64,000 nucleotides of DNA from JACKBK01 sp963707275 (GCA_963707275.1 CAVPPH010000006.1:1-64000); one strand, 5' to 3'; counted from the stretch's first letter, positions 54,852-63,263 are shown. Translations and numbers: made by a program. Notes: generated by a model from the letters alone, not told the origin.

Positions 54852-54886
54852 AGAGTTGCCAACATTTCCGAAAAGTTGGCAACTCT
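54852..54886. repeat. Palindrome, AGAGTTGCCAAC arm type
   Basis: AGAGTTGCCAAC and GTTGGCAACTCT are exact complements around ATTTCCGAAAA. Its outer end contributes part of the TAG stop codon of the methyltransferase gene. Confidence 0.8.
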
Positions 54887-55652
54887 ACCTGGTCCAGTAC
54901 AACTCTGTGGTGTAGAGGAACTCGACGACACCGTTCTCATTGTAGCGGTCAAACGCCGCGCGCACGCCGGTCATCAATGGTTCGTAGTTGGGATGGCCCG
55001 GCGGCGGCGCGTAGGAGGAAGACATCAGCCGCCCCGTCACGCCGTCCAGATCAAACCGCTGCCGATTGTCGAAGATCGCCCGCCCGACGCCGGGGCCGAA
55101 GACTCGCCGCAACACGGGTAAGCCGACCTCCTTGTGGTTGACCGCTGCATAGTCGGTGGCATAGGCGCGCAACAGGCGCTCGTACTCGCGCAGGAAGGGA
55201 GTTGTATCGATCTGGCGATCGTTCCAGACCAGCGCGATCCAGCCGCCCGGCCGCAGAACACGCAAGAATTCAGCCCGCGCCAGGTCGTGATCGAACCAGT
55301 GGAACGCCTGGCCGGCGACGACGAAATCAACGCTCGCGTCGGGCAGACCAGTCACCTCGGCGCGGGCTGGCAGACTGGCGAATTTCGGATAGCCTGCCAG
55401 CAGTTGCTCAGCCGCCGCCCGCATCTCAGCGTTTGGCTCCACACCGTAGACTTGGTTGCCGTTCTCCAGAAACAGCCGGCTGAGCAACCCGGTGCCGGAG
55501 CCGACGTCAGCGACTACTGAACGCGGCGACAGGTCGCAGGTTTGCGCCAGGAACTCCAGCACAGCCCGCGGGTAGCTGGGCCGGAAGCGCACATAATCGG
55601 CCACACGGTTGGAAAAGCGCGTAGTTGCATCGGATGCGGCGGATGATGTCAT
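54885..55652 (-). CDS. Class I SAM-dependent methyltransferase
   Basis: A 255-residue protein. The SAM-binding motif I is VVADVGSGTGLLSRLFLENG, followed by QVYGVEPNAEMRAAAEQLL, where Glu contacts the ribose. VTGLPDASVDFVVAGQAFHW and FDHDLARAEFLRVLRPGGWI are motifs II and III of the Methyltransf_11/25 group. The opening TTRFSNRVADYVRFRPSYPR is typical of small-molecule methyltransferases of this type. The acceptor is not predictable. The start at 55652 was chosen to fit that opening. The stop lies within a palindrome. Downstream on the minus strand is the YgjP-like gene. Confidence 0.88.
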   Translation of the reverse strand: MTSSAASDATTRFSNRVADYVRFRPSYPRAVLEFLAQTCDLSPRSVVADVGSGTGLLSRLFLENGNQVYGVEPNAEMRAAAEQLLAGYPKFASLPARAEVTGLPDASVDFVVAGQAFHWFDHDLARAEFLRVLRPGGWIALVWNDRQIDTTPFLREYERLLRAYATDYAAVNHKEVGLPVLRRVFGPGVGRAIFDNRQRFDLDGVTGRLMSSSYAPPPGHPNYEPLMTGVRAAFDRYNENGVVEFLYTTELYWTR

Positions 55653-55816
55653 AGTCCGCCAGTATACCAAACCGCTGCGGTGTTCGCCAAGTTGAGACAA
55701 GCCGTCATTTACCGCCCAGTTGACAGCCAGCACTGCCTGATGCTACGATTCGGTCGACATACGCTTCACGGGGTTTGCCATTCAAACGCATCGACTCGCA
55801 CCACAGGAGGTGTAAC

Positions 55817-56296
55817 ATGCTACACATCGATCTTTCCGGCGACACGCTGGGAATTCAGACCATCAACCTGATCATCGCTGCGGTGTTAGGCGGGCTGATC
55901 GGGCTGGAACGTGAGACGGGTCACCGACCTGCCGGCCTGCGCACCAACATGCTGGTTGCCGTCGGGTCAGCGCTTTTCACCATGCTCTCGCTGCAGGCCT
56001 TCCCGGGCATCGGCGACAAAGGACGGGTGGCCGCCCAGATCGTCAGCGGCATCGGCTTTCTGGGCGCTGGCACGGTGTGGCGATCACAGGACGCGGTCAA
56101 GGGCCTGACCACCGCGGCCGGGCTGTGGACTGTGGCAGCTATCGGCATGGCGGTCGGCGCCGGGCTGGGCCTGCTGGCGCTCTCGGCCACCATCATTGTG
56201 CTGCTGATCCTGACTCTGATGATGCGCTTCGAGAAAACATTCGTGCGGCTGACGGCTGCCCGTGACAGCCGGGCAAGCCACGATCGCAACGGCTGA
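55817..56296 (+). CDS. MgtC/SapB-family membrane protein
   Basis: A 159-residue protein with four to five membrane helices. The family signature is GGLIGLERETGHRPAGLRTN then MLVAVGSALFTMLSLQAF and RVAAQIVSGIGFLGAGTVWR, followed by VKGLTTAAGLWTVAAIGMAV. MgtC-like proteins affect magnesium homeostasis and ATP synthase; the isolated membrane domain here lacks the C-terminal ACT domain of Salmonella MgtC, so its role is uncertain. The start at 55817 has a nearly perfect AGGAGGT. It is in the same direction as dnaG, 150 bp upstream. Confidence 0.88.
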   Translation: MLHIDLSGDTLGIQTINLIIAAVLGGLIGLERETGHRPAGLRTNMLVAVGSALFTMLSLQAFPGIGDKGRVAAQIVSGIGFLGAGTVWRSQDAVKGLTTAAGLWTVAAIGMAVGAGLGLLALSATIIVLLILTLMMRFEKTFVRLTAARDSRASHDRNG

Positions 56297-56445
56297 TCGG
56301 GACAGACGGCTGCAGGACAACGTCAAGGGAAAACGGGCCGAATTGACAGCGTTGCCGCGCGTTCGTATAATTCACCCTGTTGAAGAACACGACCGTCACG
56401 TTTGGCGGCCGTCACCCAATCGACCAAGGTCACACCCAGCAACAC

Positions 56446-58425
56446 ATGAGCATAGCCGAGGAGATCAAAGACCGGCTCGACATCGTCGATGTCGTTTCCG
56501 CCTACGTGCCACTTCGCAAGGCCGGCCGGGTTTATAAGGCGCTGTGCCCGTTTCATCAGGAGAAAACACCATCGTTCGTTGTTTTCCCGGAGAGCGGCAC
56601 CTGGCGCTGCTTCGGCGCGTGCGGCACCGGAGGTGATCTTTTCGCGTTTGTGATGAAGCGCGAAAACCTGGACTTCCGCGAGGCGCTGGAGATTCTGGCG
56701 CCAAAGGCCGGTATCAGCCTCGCGCCGCCCGACCAGGAGACCTCCGAGCGCGATCAATACCTGGACAAGCTGCGCGAGATCAACCAGACCGCAGCGCTCT
56801 ACTTTCACAGTCAGCTTGGGCAAAGCCCTGCCGGCGCAGGTGCCCGCGAGTATCTCGGCAAACGCGGGCTGGACAGCGCCACCATCGACAAATTCCAACT
56901 GGGCTATGCGCCTGACTCCTGGGACGGTCTCATGAGTTATCTGCGGGCCCCCGAGCGAGGCTACGAGTTAGACGACATCCTGGCCGCCGGGCTGGTCATT
57001 GAGCGCGAATACGAAGATACCGGACGCGTCAGACACTACGACCGCTTTCGCCAGCGGGTCATGGTGCCCATTCGCGACATCCGCGGCCAGGTCATCGGCT
57101 TCGGCGCGCGCTCGCTGACCAGCGACCAGCAACCCAAGTATCTCAACACGTCACAGACGCCGCTGTTCGACAAGTCGAGCATCCTGTTTGGCCTGGATGC
57201 GGCCCGTCAGGCCATCCGCGCCAAAGGCAAAGCGATCATCGTCGAAGGCTATATGGACGTGCTGGCCTGCCACCAGTTTGGCGAAGGCAACGTCGTCGCC
57301 AGCATGGGTACGGCACTGACGGAGCAGCAGCTCAAGCAGTTGCGCCGCTACACCGATACCATCGTGCTGGCGCTGGATGCCGACACAGCCGGTCAGGCAG
57401 CCACCCTGCGCGGCATCTCTCAGGCAAGAGAGTCGCTGGACCGCGAGTGGATACCCAGTCTGGATCCGCGCGGCATGTTGCGCTTCGAAGCGCGGCTGGC
57501 GGCCGATCTGCGCATCATGACCCTGCCGGAGGGCAAGGACCCGGACGACGTCGTGCGCAGCGACCCCGAACTTTGGCGGTCGCTGGTGGAAGCAGCCCAG
57601 CCGGTGGTGGATTTCTACTTCGACCTCGTTCGCCAGACAGAAGACCTGAGCACAGCCCAGGGCAAGTCAGCAGCGGTAGATGAGCTGGCGCCGCTGATTC
57701 TGGAGGTCTCCAACGAAATCCAGCGGACACACTATGCGCAGCAGCTTGCCCGGCTGGTGCAGACCGACGAGCGCACCATCGAGCGCGAACTGCTGCGACG
57801 TGCCTCGCCCAAGCGGGCAGTCACGCAGCAACTGCCGCCAGATATCGACACACCGCCTCCCCTCGAGGCCGATCCGGACCTGTCAGCGCCGTCCAGGACG
57901 CCGGCCCGCAAGCCCAAGGCGCTGGGCAACAGCCACGCGGTTCATCTGCTGGCGCTGCTGGTGAACCAGTCGAGCATCTTCCCACACCTGCAATCGGAAC
58001 TGGTGGAACTGGGCGTCGGCTCGCTGGACGAGGACGATTTCAGCCGGTCAGAGGAGCGAGCCGTTTGTGCAGCCCTGCTGGCAGGCAATTTGGACGACGC
58101 AGAGGACTCGGGCGACTCCGACCCTGACTTTGCACGGCACATCGAGCAGTTGCGCGCGTATGGCCAGCGCTGGCCGGAGCTTTCGCAGCAACAGCTTCTC
58201 AAGGATCTGGTCGATACGGTGCTGCGGCTGCGCATCGACAACCTTGAAGCGCGCACCCGCGCGCTGCCCGCCCTGACTCAGGACGCAGAGTCCGAGGGCA
58301 ACCAGGATGACGCCATGGCTTACCGGCAGATGCAGGGTGAACTCAGCCAGCATCGCCGCAGCCTTGAGCAGACGCTCAATGTCCGCACCTACGCTGGCCG
58401 GCGCAAGCTGGCCCCCAGCTTGTGA
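56446..58425 (+). CDS. dnaG: DNA primase
   Basis: Synthesises RNA primers for replication. A 660-residue frame without breaks. The zinc ribbon is LCPFHQEKTPSFVVFPESG with WRCFGACGTGGDLFAFV; the last Cys pair is spaced C-x3-C rather than the usual C-x2-C. The Toprim catalytic centre is seen in AIIVEGYMDVLACHQFGEGN, with LALDADTAGQAATLRG after it. The C-terminal helicase-binding part follows (IQRTHYAQQLARLVQTDER). The start at 56446 is the first ATG before the conserved SIAEEIKDRLDIVDVVSAY. It forms the macromolecular-synthesis pair with rpoD 75 bp downstream; rpsU is absent. Confidence 0.95.
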   Translation: MSIAEEIKDRLDIVDVVSAYVPLRKAGRVYKALCPFHQEKTPSFVVFPESGTWRCFGACGTGGDLFAFVMKRENLDFREALEILAPKAGISLAPPDQETSERDQYLDKLREINQTAALYFHSQLGQSPAGAGAREYLGKRGLDSATIDKFQLGYAPDSWDGLMSYLRAPERGYELDDILAAGLVIEREYEDTGRVRHYDRFRQRVMVPIRDIRGQVIGFGARSLTSDQQPKYLNTSQTPLFDKSSILFGLDAARQAIRAKGKAIIVEGYMDVLACHQFGEGNVVASMGTALTEQQLKQLRRYTDTIVLALDADTAGQAATLRGISQARESLDREWIPSLDPRGMLRFEARLAADLRIMTLPEGKDPDDVVRSDPELWRSLVEAAQPVVDFYFDLVRQTEDLSTAQGKSAAVDELAPLILEVSNEIQRTHYAQQLARLVQTDERTIERELLRRASPKRAVTQQLPPDIDTPPPLEADPDLSAPSRTPARKPKALGNSHAVHLLALLVNQSSIFPHLQSELVELGVGSLDEDDFSRSEERAVCAALLAGNLDDAEDSGDSDPDFARHIEQLRAYGQRWPELSQQQLLKDLVDTVLRLRIDNLEARTRALPALTQDAESEGNQDDAMAYRQMQGELSQHRRSLEQTLNVRTYAGRRKLAPSL

Positions 58426-58500
58426 GCTTGCTGGCGATAAGAAACCGCCAGCATCTCGTTGAATAGATTGGACCCGTCTACCATAATTGAGCACCCAAGG

Positions 58501-59805
58501 ATGACCAAATCCAAACAACGCCTTGTTACTGTGGAAGAACTAGAATCAGTCCTGATGCCGAACGGAGACGACGGCGACGACGATATCGTGCAGGCTGATC
58601 CGGAACGTTCTACCCGCGTCCTGCCCGACGGCACTGTCGTCGAGTTGCTGGACGACGAGGATATCGACGACGACGAAGAGCAGGACGAGTTGGAGGACCC
58701 CGACGCGCCCGTGCCGTCGATCCCGCGCGACGAGGAGTTTGAGCTCGAGGTCGAAGCGGAGGCCAGCCGGCCGGTTGAGGAGTTCATTCAGGAGTTCACC
58801 GACCCCGCCATCACCAGCGACCCAGTGCGCATGTATCTGCGCGAGATCGGGCGCACTGCGCTGTTGACGGGCGAGGAAGAGGTGGAGCTATCGCAGCGTA
58901 TTCACTGGGGCAAAGATGCCGAGATCAGGCTGGCAGAGGAGCCGGACCTCGACGATGACACTCGGTTCGATCTGGAATTTCAGGTGCGCGATGGCCTGGC
59001 TGCCCAGCAGCGCCTCACCAACGCCAACCTGCGTCTGGTGGTCAGCGTCGCCAAGCGCTACATCGGCCGTGGCATGAACTTCTCCGATCTGATCTCAGAG
59101 GGCAACATCGGCCTGCTGCGCGCGGTGCAGAAGTTCGACCACGAGCTGGGCTTCAAGTTCAGCACCTACGCCACCTGGTGGATTCGCCAGGCCATCAGCC
59201 GCGCCATCGCTGACCAGGCGCGCACCATCCGCATCCCCGTGCACATGGTTGAAAGCATCAACCGCCTGTCGCGCGTCCAACGGAGGCTGGCGCAGGAGTT
59301 GGGCCGCGACCCGTCACCGGAGGAAATGGCGCTGGAAATGGACCTGCTGGCGCCGGAAGACAAGCGCGCCATCGAGGAAGCGATCCACAACGAGCGGCCG
59401 CTGGACCCGGAGCTGGAACGCCGCTGGCAGCGTGCGGCTCTCAAGGTGCAGCGCATCCACCGGGTGTCGCAGGAGCCGATGTCGCTGGATATGCCGGTCG
59501 GCCAGGAGGAGAACAGTTCGCTGGGCGACTTCATCGAGGATGACACGCTGCCCGGTCCGGCTGACGCCGCCAACCATCAGTTGCTGCGCGAGCAGATGCA
59601 TGACATTCTGGCCCAGTTAACGCCGCGCGAGCGTGAGGTGCTGGAGATGCGCTTCGGCCTGGCCGACGGCACCAGTCACACGCTGGAGGAGGTCGGCCAG
59701 CACTTCGGCGTCACCCGTGAGCGCATCCGCCAGATCGAGGCCAAAGCGCTGCGCAAGCTGCGCCATCCCATCCGCAGCCACAAGCTGCGCGATTACTTGG
59801 CCTAA
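58501..59805 (+). CDS. rpoD: Principal RNA polymerase sigma factor (sigma-70/SigA)
   Basis: A 434-residue protein. After an acidic N-terminus of about 110 residues (VELLDDEDIDDDEEQDELED), region 1.2 is DPVRMYLREIGRTALLTGEE. Region 2 is NLRLVVSVAKRYIGRGMNFS, DLISEGNIGLLRAVQKFDHE and STYATWWIRQAISRAIADQA. Region 3 is IPVHMVESINRLSRVQRRLA; region 4 is LTPREREVLEMRFGLADGTS with VTRERIRQIEAKALRKLRHP. All promoter-recognition residues expected of a housekeeping sigma factor are present. It follows dnaG directly, the usual order, and a tRNA gene follows 55 bp downstream. Confidence 0.96.
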   Translation: MTKSKQRLVTVEELESVLMPNGDDGDDDIVQADPERSTRVLPDGTVVELLDDEDIDDDEEQDELEDPDAPVPSIPRDEEFELEVEAEASRPVEEFIQEFTDPAITSDPVRMYLREIGRTALLTGEEEVELSQRIHWGKDAEIRLAEEPDLDDDTRFDLEFQVRDGLAAQQRLTNANLRLVVSVAKRYIGRGMNFSDLISEGNIGLLRAVQKFDHELGFKFSTYATWWIRQAISRAIADQARTIRIPVHMVESINRLSRVQRRLAQELGRDPSPEEMALEMDLLAPEDKRAIEEAIHNERPLDPELERRWQRAALKVQRIHRVSQEPMSLDMPVGQEENSSLGDFIEDDTLPGPADAANHQLLREQMHDILAQLTPREREVLEMRFGLADGTSHTLEEVGQHFGVTRERIRQIEAKALRKLRHPIRSHKLRDYLA

Positions 59806-59860
59806 ACTTGACAGTGCCCGGCTTCAGAGTAAAATGGGCGTGGTTAACAACCAAAAATAT

Positions 59861-60184
59861 TCCTGCGTAGCTCAATCGGCAGAGCAACCGGCTGTAGCGA
59901 AAACGTGAAATGTTGCAGCGCTACTTGGCAACAAGTAGATGAAAACTGGGTGAATTGTCGGGAAGCCTAAACGCACCAACGTGCGCACGGTAATCCGCAG
60001 CCAAGCCCGTCGATCGGCCAATGTATCGACGGGAAGGTTCAGAGACTAGGTGGTGAGCAGCCGAAGCAATAACCCACCCAAGAGCGCCCGGCATCCCTCG
60101 CGGATGATGAGATAGTCCACTCCTTTCGGAAACGATAGGTCAGGTGTAACCGGTTGGTTCCTAGTTCGAGTCTAGGCGCAGGAG
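59861..60184 (+). tRNA. tRNA-Asn(GUU), interrupted inside the anticodon by a group I intron
   Basis: The 5' exon (59861-59895) gives acceptor TCCTGCG, D-arm GCTC/GAGC, anticodon-stem strand ACCGG and loop CUGU. The 3' exon (60147-60184) gives UAA, then CCGGT, a five-base variable loop, T-arm CCTAG/CTAGG with TTCGAGT, and acceptor CGCAGGA plus discriminator G. Joined, all four stems pair perfectly, the anticodon loop is CUGUUAA, and the length is 73. The intron lies between positions 35 and 36. CCA is not encoded. A tRNA-Tyr reading (GUA) is excluded because the long variable arm is missing. Confidence 0.93.
59896..60146 (+). ncRNA. Group I self-splicing intron (IC3-like), 251 nt, no ORF
   Basis: Conserved core segments are all visible: P at 59951-59967 (GAATTGTCGGGAAGCC), Q at 59991-60002 (TAATCCGCAGCC), R at 60037-60050 (GTTCAGAGACTAGG) and S at 60111-60118 (GATAGTCC). 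P1 pairs exon GCUGU with guide GCAGC at 59915-59919, giving the expected U-G wobble at the 5' splice site. P2 is CUACUUG-GCAA-CAAGUAG (59921-59938), P6 is CCCGUCGAU / AUCGACGGG (60006-60033), and P7 pairs GACUA (60044) with UAGUC (60113). The intron ends in G. P4 pairs only if one U in UUGUCGGG is bulged or an error. No homing endonuclease is encoded. Confidence 0.92.
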
Positions 60185-60188
60185 CCTG

Positions 60189-60218
60189 AAAGCGGTAGCG
60201 ATAAGCTGCCGCTTTTTT
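60189..60218 (+). terminator. Rho-independent terminator after the tRNA
   Basis: AAGCGGTAGC and GCTGCCGCTT pair around GATAA with a following T run of six; it directly follows the tRNA 3' end. Confidence 0.85.
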
Positions 60219-60316
60219 GTTGCCATCGCTTGCCCGTTTTGCCCGTGGACGTATAATGCGTGGCAGGTAACCAATGATGTCCCGACACAGACTTCCCTGC
60301 GCCGCCACATTGATCC

Positions 60317-61621
60317 ATGTCCCCAAGCGTTCTGTTCCTTAACCCACCCGGCCTGCCCGGCACCACCGCGAACCGCGAAGGTTCCGCGGGCATGGGCGTG
60401 TTGGCTGAGACAGCCGGCGGCTTCACCTACCCGCCGCATCTGCTGGCAACTTGCGCCGCTGTGATGCGCGGACAGGGCTGGCGCGTAGCCGGACTGGATG
60501 CGGTTGCGCTGGGACTGGATGCGACGCAAACCCTGGACCGGCTGCCGGCCGCCGATCTGCTGGTGTTGCCGGTGAGCTACGGCACGTTGGCGGCAGATCG
60601 CGCCTTCCTCAACGAGTTGCGCGGGCGCAAGCCGCTGCTCAAGGTCCTGGCTGTCGGTCCTTCGCTTAGCTATCGTCAGGTGGATCACGTCTTCAGTGAC
60701 CTGGCTGACTTGATGGTAGCGGGGGAGCCGGAGCTAGCCCTGCCGGCCGCGGCGCGCCGTCTGCTGGCCGGCGAGGAGAAGCCGGGACGGGTCATCAATC
60801 CCTACGAGCTGGCGCCGGAGGCTTATTGGCCGGCCGGCCTGCTAGCGGATCTGGACTTATTGCCAGTGCCAGCCTGGGACATCTTCGCCGCGACGCCCTA
60901 TCCCTTTCTGACGATCCTCAGCAGCCGTGGCTGTCCGGCCGGCTGCGGGTTCTGTCCGTACGTCGCCGCGCAGGGCCTCGAACACCGCATCCAGTCGCCC
61001 GTGCACACTGCCCGCGAGATGGCCTTCCTGGTCAAAGACCAGCATGCCCGGCGGGTCATGTTTCGCGATCCGGTTTTTGCGCGCGACCGCAGCCGGGTGC
61101 TGGCGCTCTGCTCGGAGCTGCGCCGGCTGGCGCTTCCTGTGACCTGGGAGTGCGAGAGCCGGCCGGAACACTTCGACGCCGACCTCCTGAGCGCGCTGCA
61201 CGCGGCCGGTTGTGACACAGTCAAAATCGGCATCGAAAGCGGCGACCCGGAACTACTGGCAGCCATCGGGCGGGTGCGTGACGAAGCTGCTGGCCGCGTG
61301 TATCTGGACCATGTCGCTGAGGTTATCGACGCCAGCCGGCAGATCGGCATCACCTGCCGCGTGTTTGTCATGGTCGGTCTGCCGGACCAGTCGCCGCAGT
61401 CGCTGGCGCGCACCGAGGATTTCTTGCGCCAGTTGCGCCCTGCCCGGCTGCACGTCAAACGCTATGCCTGGTATCCCGGCATCGACCTGCCGCACGGCGT
61501 CAATGGCGACTGGTCAGAAGCGGCAGCCCGGCTGGTCGCGGCGGCCAATCCGCCAGCATCGCGCTGGCGGCAGACCGCACGCCGCCTGCTGCGTCCCGCG
61601 CCGAGGTCCGTCGGTGGCTGA
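60317..61621 (+). CDS. Radical SAM protein with B12-binding-like N-terminus
   Basis: A 434-residue protein. The iron-sulfur motif is LSSRGCPAGCGFCPYVAAQG (C-x3-C-x2-C). The N-terminal 150 residues (PSVLFLNPPGLPGTTANREG; LLATCAAVMRGQGWRVAGLD; LLKVLAVGPSLSYRQVDHVF; LMVAGEPELALPAAARRLLA) follow the cobalamin-binding Rossmann pattern of the P-methylase/BchE-like class, though the DxHxxG motif is not seen, so cobalamin binding is doubtful. Later blocks (VTWECESRPEHFDADLLSAL; GCDTVKIGIESGDPELLAAI; RQIGITCRVFVMVGLPDQSP) are typical of this class. The end overlaps the epimerase gene start by 8 bp. Substrate unknown; context suggests a surface lipid or glycan. Confidence 0.8.
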   Translation: MSPSVLFLNPPGLPGTTANREGSAGMGVLAETAGGFTYPPHLLATCAAVMRGQGWRVAGLDAVALGLDATQTLDRLPAADLLVLPVSYGTLAADRAFLNELRGRKPLLKVLAVGPSLSYRQVDHVFSDLADLMVAGEPELALPAAARRLLAGEEKPGRVINPYELAPEAYWPAGLLADLDLLPVPAWDIFAATPYPFLTILSSRGCPAGCGFCPYVAAQGLEHRIQSPVHTAREMAFLVKDQHARRVMFRDPVFARDRSRVLALCSELRRLALPVTWECESRPEHFDADLLSALHAAGCDTVKIGIESGDPELLAAIGRVRDEAAGRVYLDHVAEVIDASRQIGITCRVFVMVGLPDQSPQSLARTEDFLRQLRPARLHVKRYAWYPGIDLPHGVNGDWSEAAARLVAAANPPASRWRQTARRLLRPAPRSVGG

Positions 61622-62531
61622 GTTGCACTGCGCGTTTGTCACCGGCGGCGACGGCTTTGTCGGCAGCCATCTGGTGCGGCAACTGCTGCTGCGCGGCGTG
61701 CAGGTGCGCGCGCTGACCCGCAGCGGCGCAGCAGCCGGCCGCGAGGATCTGCCAGTCGATGTCGAGTGGGTGACAGGCGATTTGCTCGAACCGGACCCGT
61801 GGCGCGGCCGGCTGACCGGCTGCGATATACTATTCCATGTGGCGGCGTTCTATAGTCCACGGCCCGAGGATGCACGCCAGATGCACGCGGTCAATGTCAC
61901 CGGCACGCGCAACATCTTGCAGGCTGCCGCGGCTGCCGGCGTGAGCCGCGTCGTGCATACCAGCACGATAGGTGTGGTCGGGAGACCGGCTGACGGGTCG
62001 CTGCCGGACGAAAACACGCCGTTCAATCTGTGGCGCACAGGAAGCGAATACGTGCGCTCCAAGTGGCTGGGCGAGGCAGCGGCGCTGCTGTGGACCCGTC
62101 GCGGTCTGGATGTAGTGGTGGTGCAACCGACGGCGCCGGTGGGTGCGGGCGACACGAAGCCGACCGCCACGGGCCAGCGTTTTGCGGACTTCGCGGCCGG
62201 CCGGCGGCCCGATTACCCGACCGGCGGCATGAACCTCTGCCCGGTGCAGGACATCGCCGCGGGACACATTCTGGCGGCCGAGCTGGGCCAGCCTGGCCAG
62301 CGTTACATTCTGGGCCACCACGCGGGCAATCTGAGCGAAGAGGCGTTCCTCGCGCTGCTGTCAGAGGTGTCAGGGCTGCCCGCACCGCCTGCCGCCGCAC
62401 GTACCAGTGGCAAACGCCCGTCGAGCCTGACCGCAGATCCAAGCCGTGCGATCGAGGAACTGGGTCTGCCGCAGAGCAGCCTGCGTGAGGCGTTCGCAGC
62501 GGCCGTAGCAACCTACCGGAGGAAGATGTGA
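61614..62531 (+). CDS. NAD-dependent sugar epimerase/dehydratase (extended SDR, HpnA-like)
   Basis: A 305-residue protein beginning with GTG at 61614 inside the end of the radical SAM gene. The nucleotide motif is CAFVTGGDGFVGSHLVRQLL. CDILFHVAAFYSPRPEDARQ and VNVTGTRNILQAAAAAGVSR follow; the catalytic Tyr-x3-Lys is in SEYVRSKWLGEAAALL, and VVVQPTAPVGAGDTKPT and YILGHHAGNLSEEAFLAL come later. These resemble the hopanoid-associated sugar epimerase HpnA. It is the middle gene of a tightly coupled trio; its stop overlaps the GTG start of the acyltransferase (GTGA). A role in making a decorated lipid or exopolysaccharide sugar is likely. Confidence 0.82.
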   Translation: MAELHCAFVTGGDGFVGSHLVRQLLLRGVQVRALTRSGAAAGREDLPVDVEWVTGDLLEPDPWRGRLTGCDILFHVAAFYSPRPEDARQMHAVNVTGTRNILQAAAAAGVSRVVHTSTIGVVGRPADGSLPDENTPFNLWRTGSEYVRSKWLGEAAALLWTRRGLDVVVVQPTAPVGAGDTKPTATGQRFADFAAGRRPDYPTGGMNLCPVQDIAAGHILAAELGQPGQRYILGHHAGNLSEEAFLALLSEVSGLPAPPAAARTSGKRPSSLTADPSRAIEELGLPQSSLREAFAAAVATYRRKM

Positions 62532-63181
62532 CCAGTCGTTGGAGCGTGTTTTGGATGCACCGCAGCAGCCTGAGCCGTTGGGGACGGTCTTGTATGCGTC
62601 TGGCAGCGCTGGGACAGCCGCCCTACAAGGCGCGCCGGCCGCTGGCGCGCCTTGGGCGCAACGGTTACGTCGCGCCGTCGGCCACGGTGTACGGCGCTGA
62701 CATCACGCTGGCAACCGGCTGCTTCGTGGACGAGCGGGTGACGATCTTCCAGCATCCCGGCGGCGGGGCGGTGACACTGGCCCAGCGGGTTCACATCTAC
62801 CGCGACTGCATCGTCGAGACCGGTCCGGGCGGCAGCCTGTCTATCGGCGAGGACACCCACGTCCAGCCGCGCTGCCAGTTCACCGCATTCGCCGGGCCGA
62901 TCCGCATCGGCGCGCGCGTGCAGATCGCGCCCAACTGCTCGTTTTACCCCTACGACCACAGCTTCGCAGCCGGTGAGGATATTGCGGCTCAACCGCTGCG
63001 CAGCAAGGGCGGCATCGTCATCGGCGACGGCGCGTGGCTGGGAGTGGGTGTCACGGTGCTGGACGGTGTGACCATCGGCGACGGTGCAGTCATCGGCGCA
63101 GGCGCAGTGGTAACGGAGAGTGTACCGGCCAACGCGATTGCTGTCGGCGTGCCGGCGCGGGTGGCGGGCGTTCGCCGGTAA
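62528..63181 (+). CDS. Left-handed beta-helix acyltransferase (hexapeptide repeat)
   Basis: A 217-residue protein with GTG start at 62528 after CCGGAGGA. Hexapeptide repeats run through most of it: GYVAPSATVYGADITLATGC, GSLSIGEDTHVQPRCQFTA, GPIRIGARVQIAPNCSFYPY, then the catalytic-His block DHSFAAGEDIAAQPLRSKGG and VIGDGAWLGVGVTVLDGVTI with DGAVIGAGAVVTESVPANAI. The sequence from DHSF to the C-terminus closely resembles the maltose/galactoside O-acetyltransferase type, so it probably acetylates or acylates a sugar. The first 40 residues are basic and aromatic. It completes the radical SAM-epimerase-acyltransferase operon. Confidence 0.87.
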   Translation: MTSRWSVFWMHRSSLSRWGRSCMRLAALGQPPYKARRPLARLGRNGYVAPSATVYGADITLATGCFVDERVTIFQHPGGGAVTLAQRVHIYRDCIVETGPGGSLSIGEDTHVQPRCQFTAFAGPIRIGARVQIAPNCSFYPYDHSFAAGEDIAAQPLRSKGGIVIGDGAWLGVGVTVLDGVTIGDGAVIGAGAVVTESVPANAIAVGVPARVAGVRR

Positions 63182-63260
63182 TCGGTGAACGGTAACCGGG
63201 AATCAGTGTTTGGTAATCGGCTGACTGGCTACTGTTCACCAACTGCCGATTACTGGTTAC
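63182..63260. repeat. Short GGTAATCGG / CGGTAACCG tandem and inverted motifs
   Basis: TAATCGGTGAACGGTAACCG, GGTAATCGGCTGACTGG and CCGATTACTGGTTACC repeat the same words in both orientations. A similar cluster (CCGTTTACCGGTCACTGATT then ACCGGCTACCG) lies at about 16540-16577 before the HAD-like gene. Confidence 0.5.
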
Positions 63261-63263
63261 CTC

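Noticed and set aside
59861..60184. Reading the split tRNA as tRNA-Tyr(GUA) with an exon ending at CTGTA
   Set aside because: Bacterial tRNA-Tyr has a long variable arm, which is absent here. The P1 helix and terminal G place the splice sites so that the anticodon becomes GUU.
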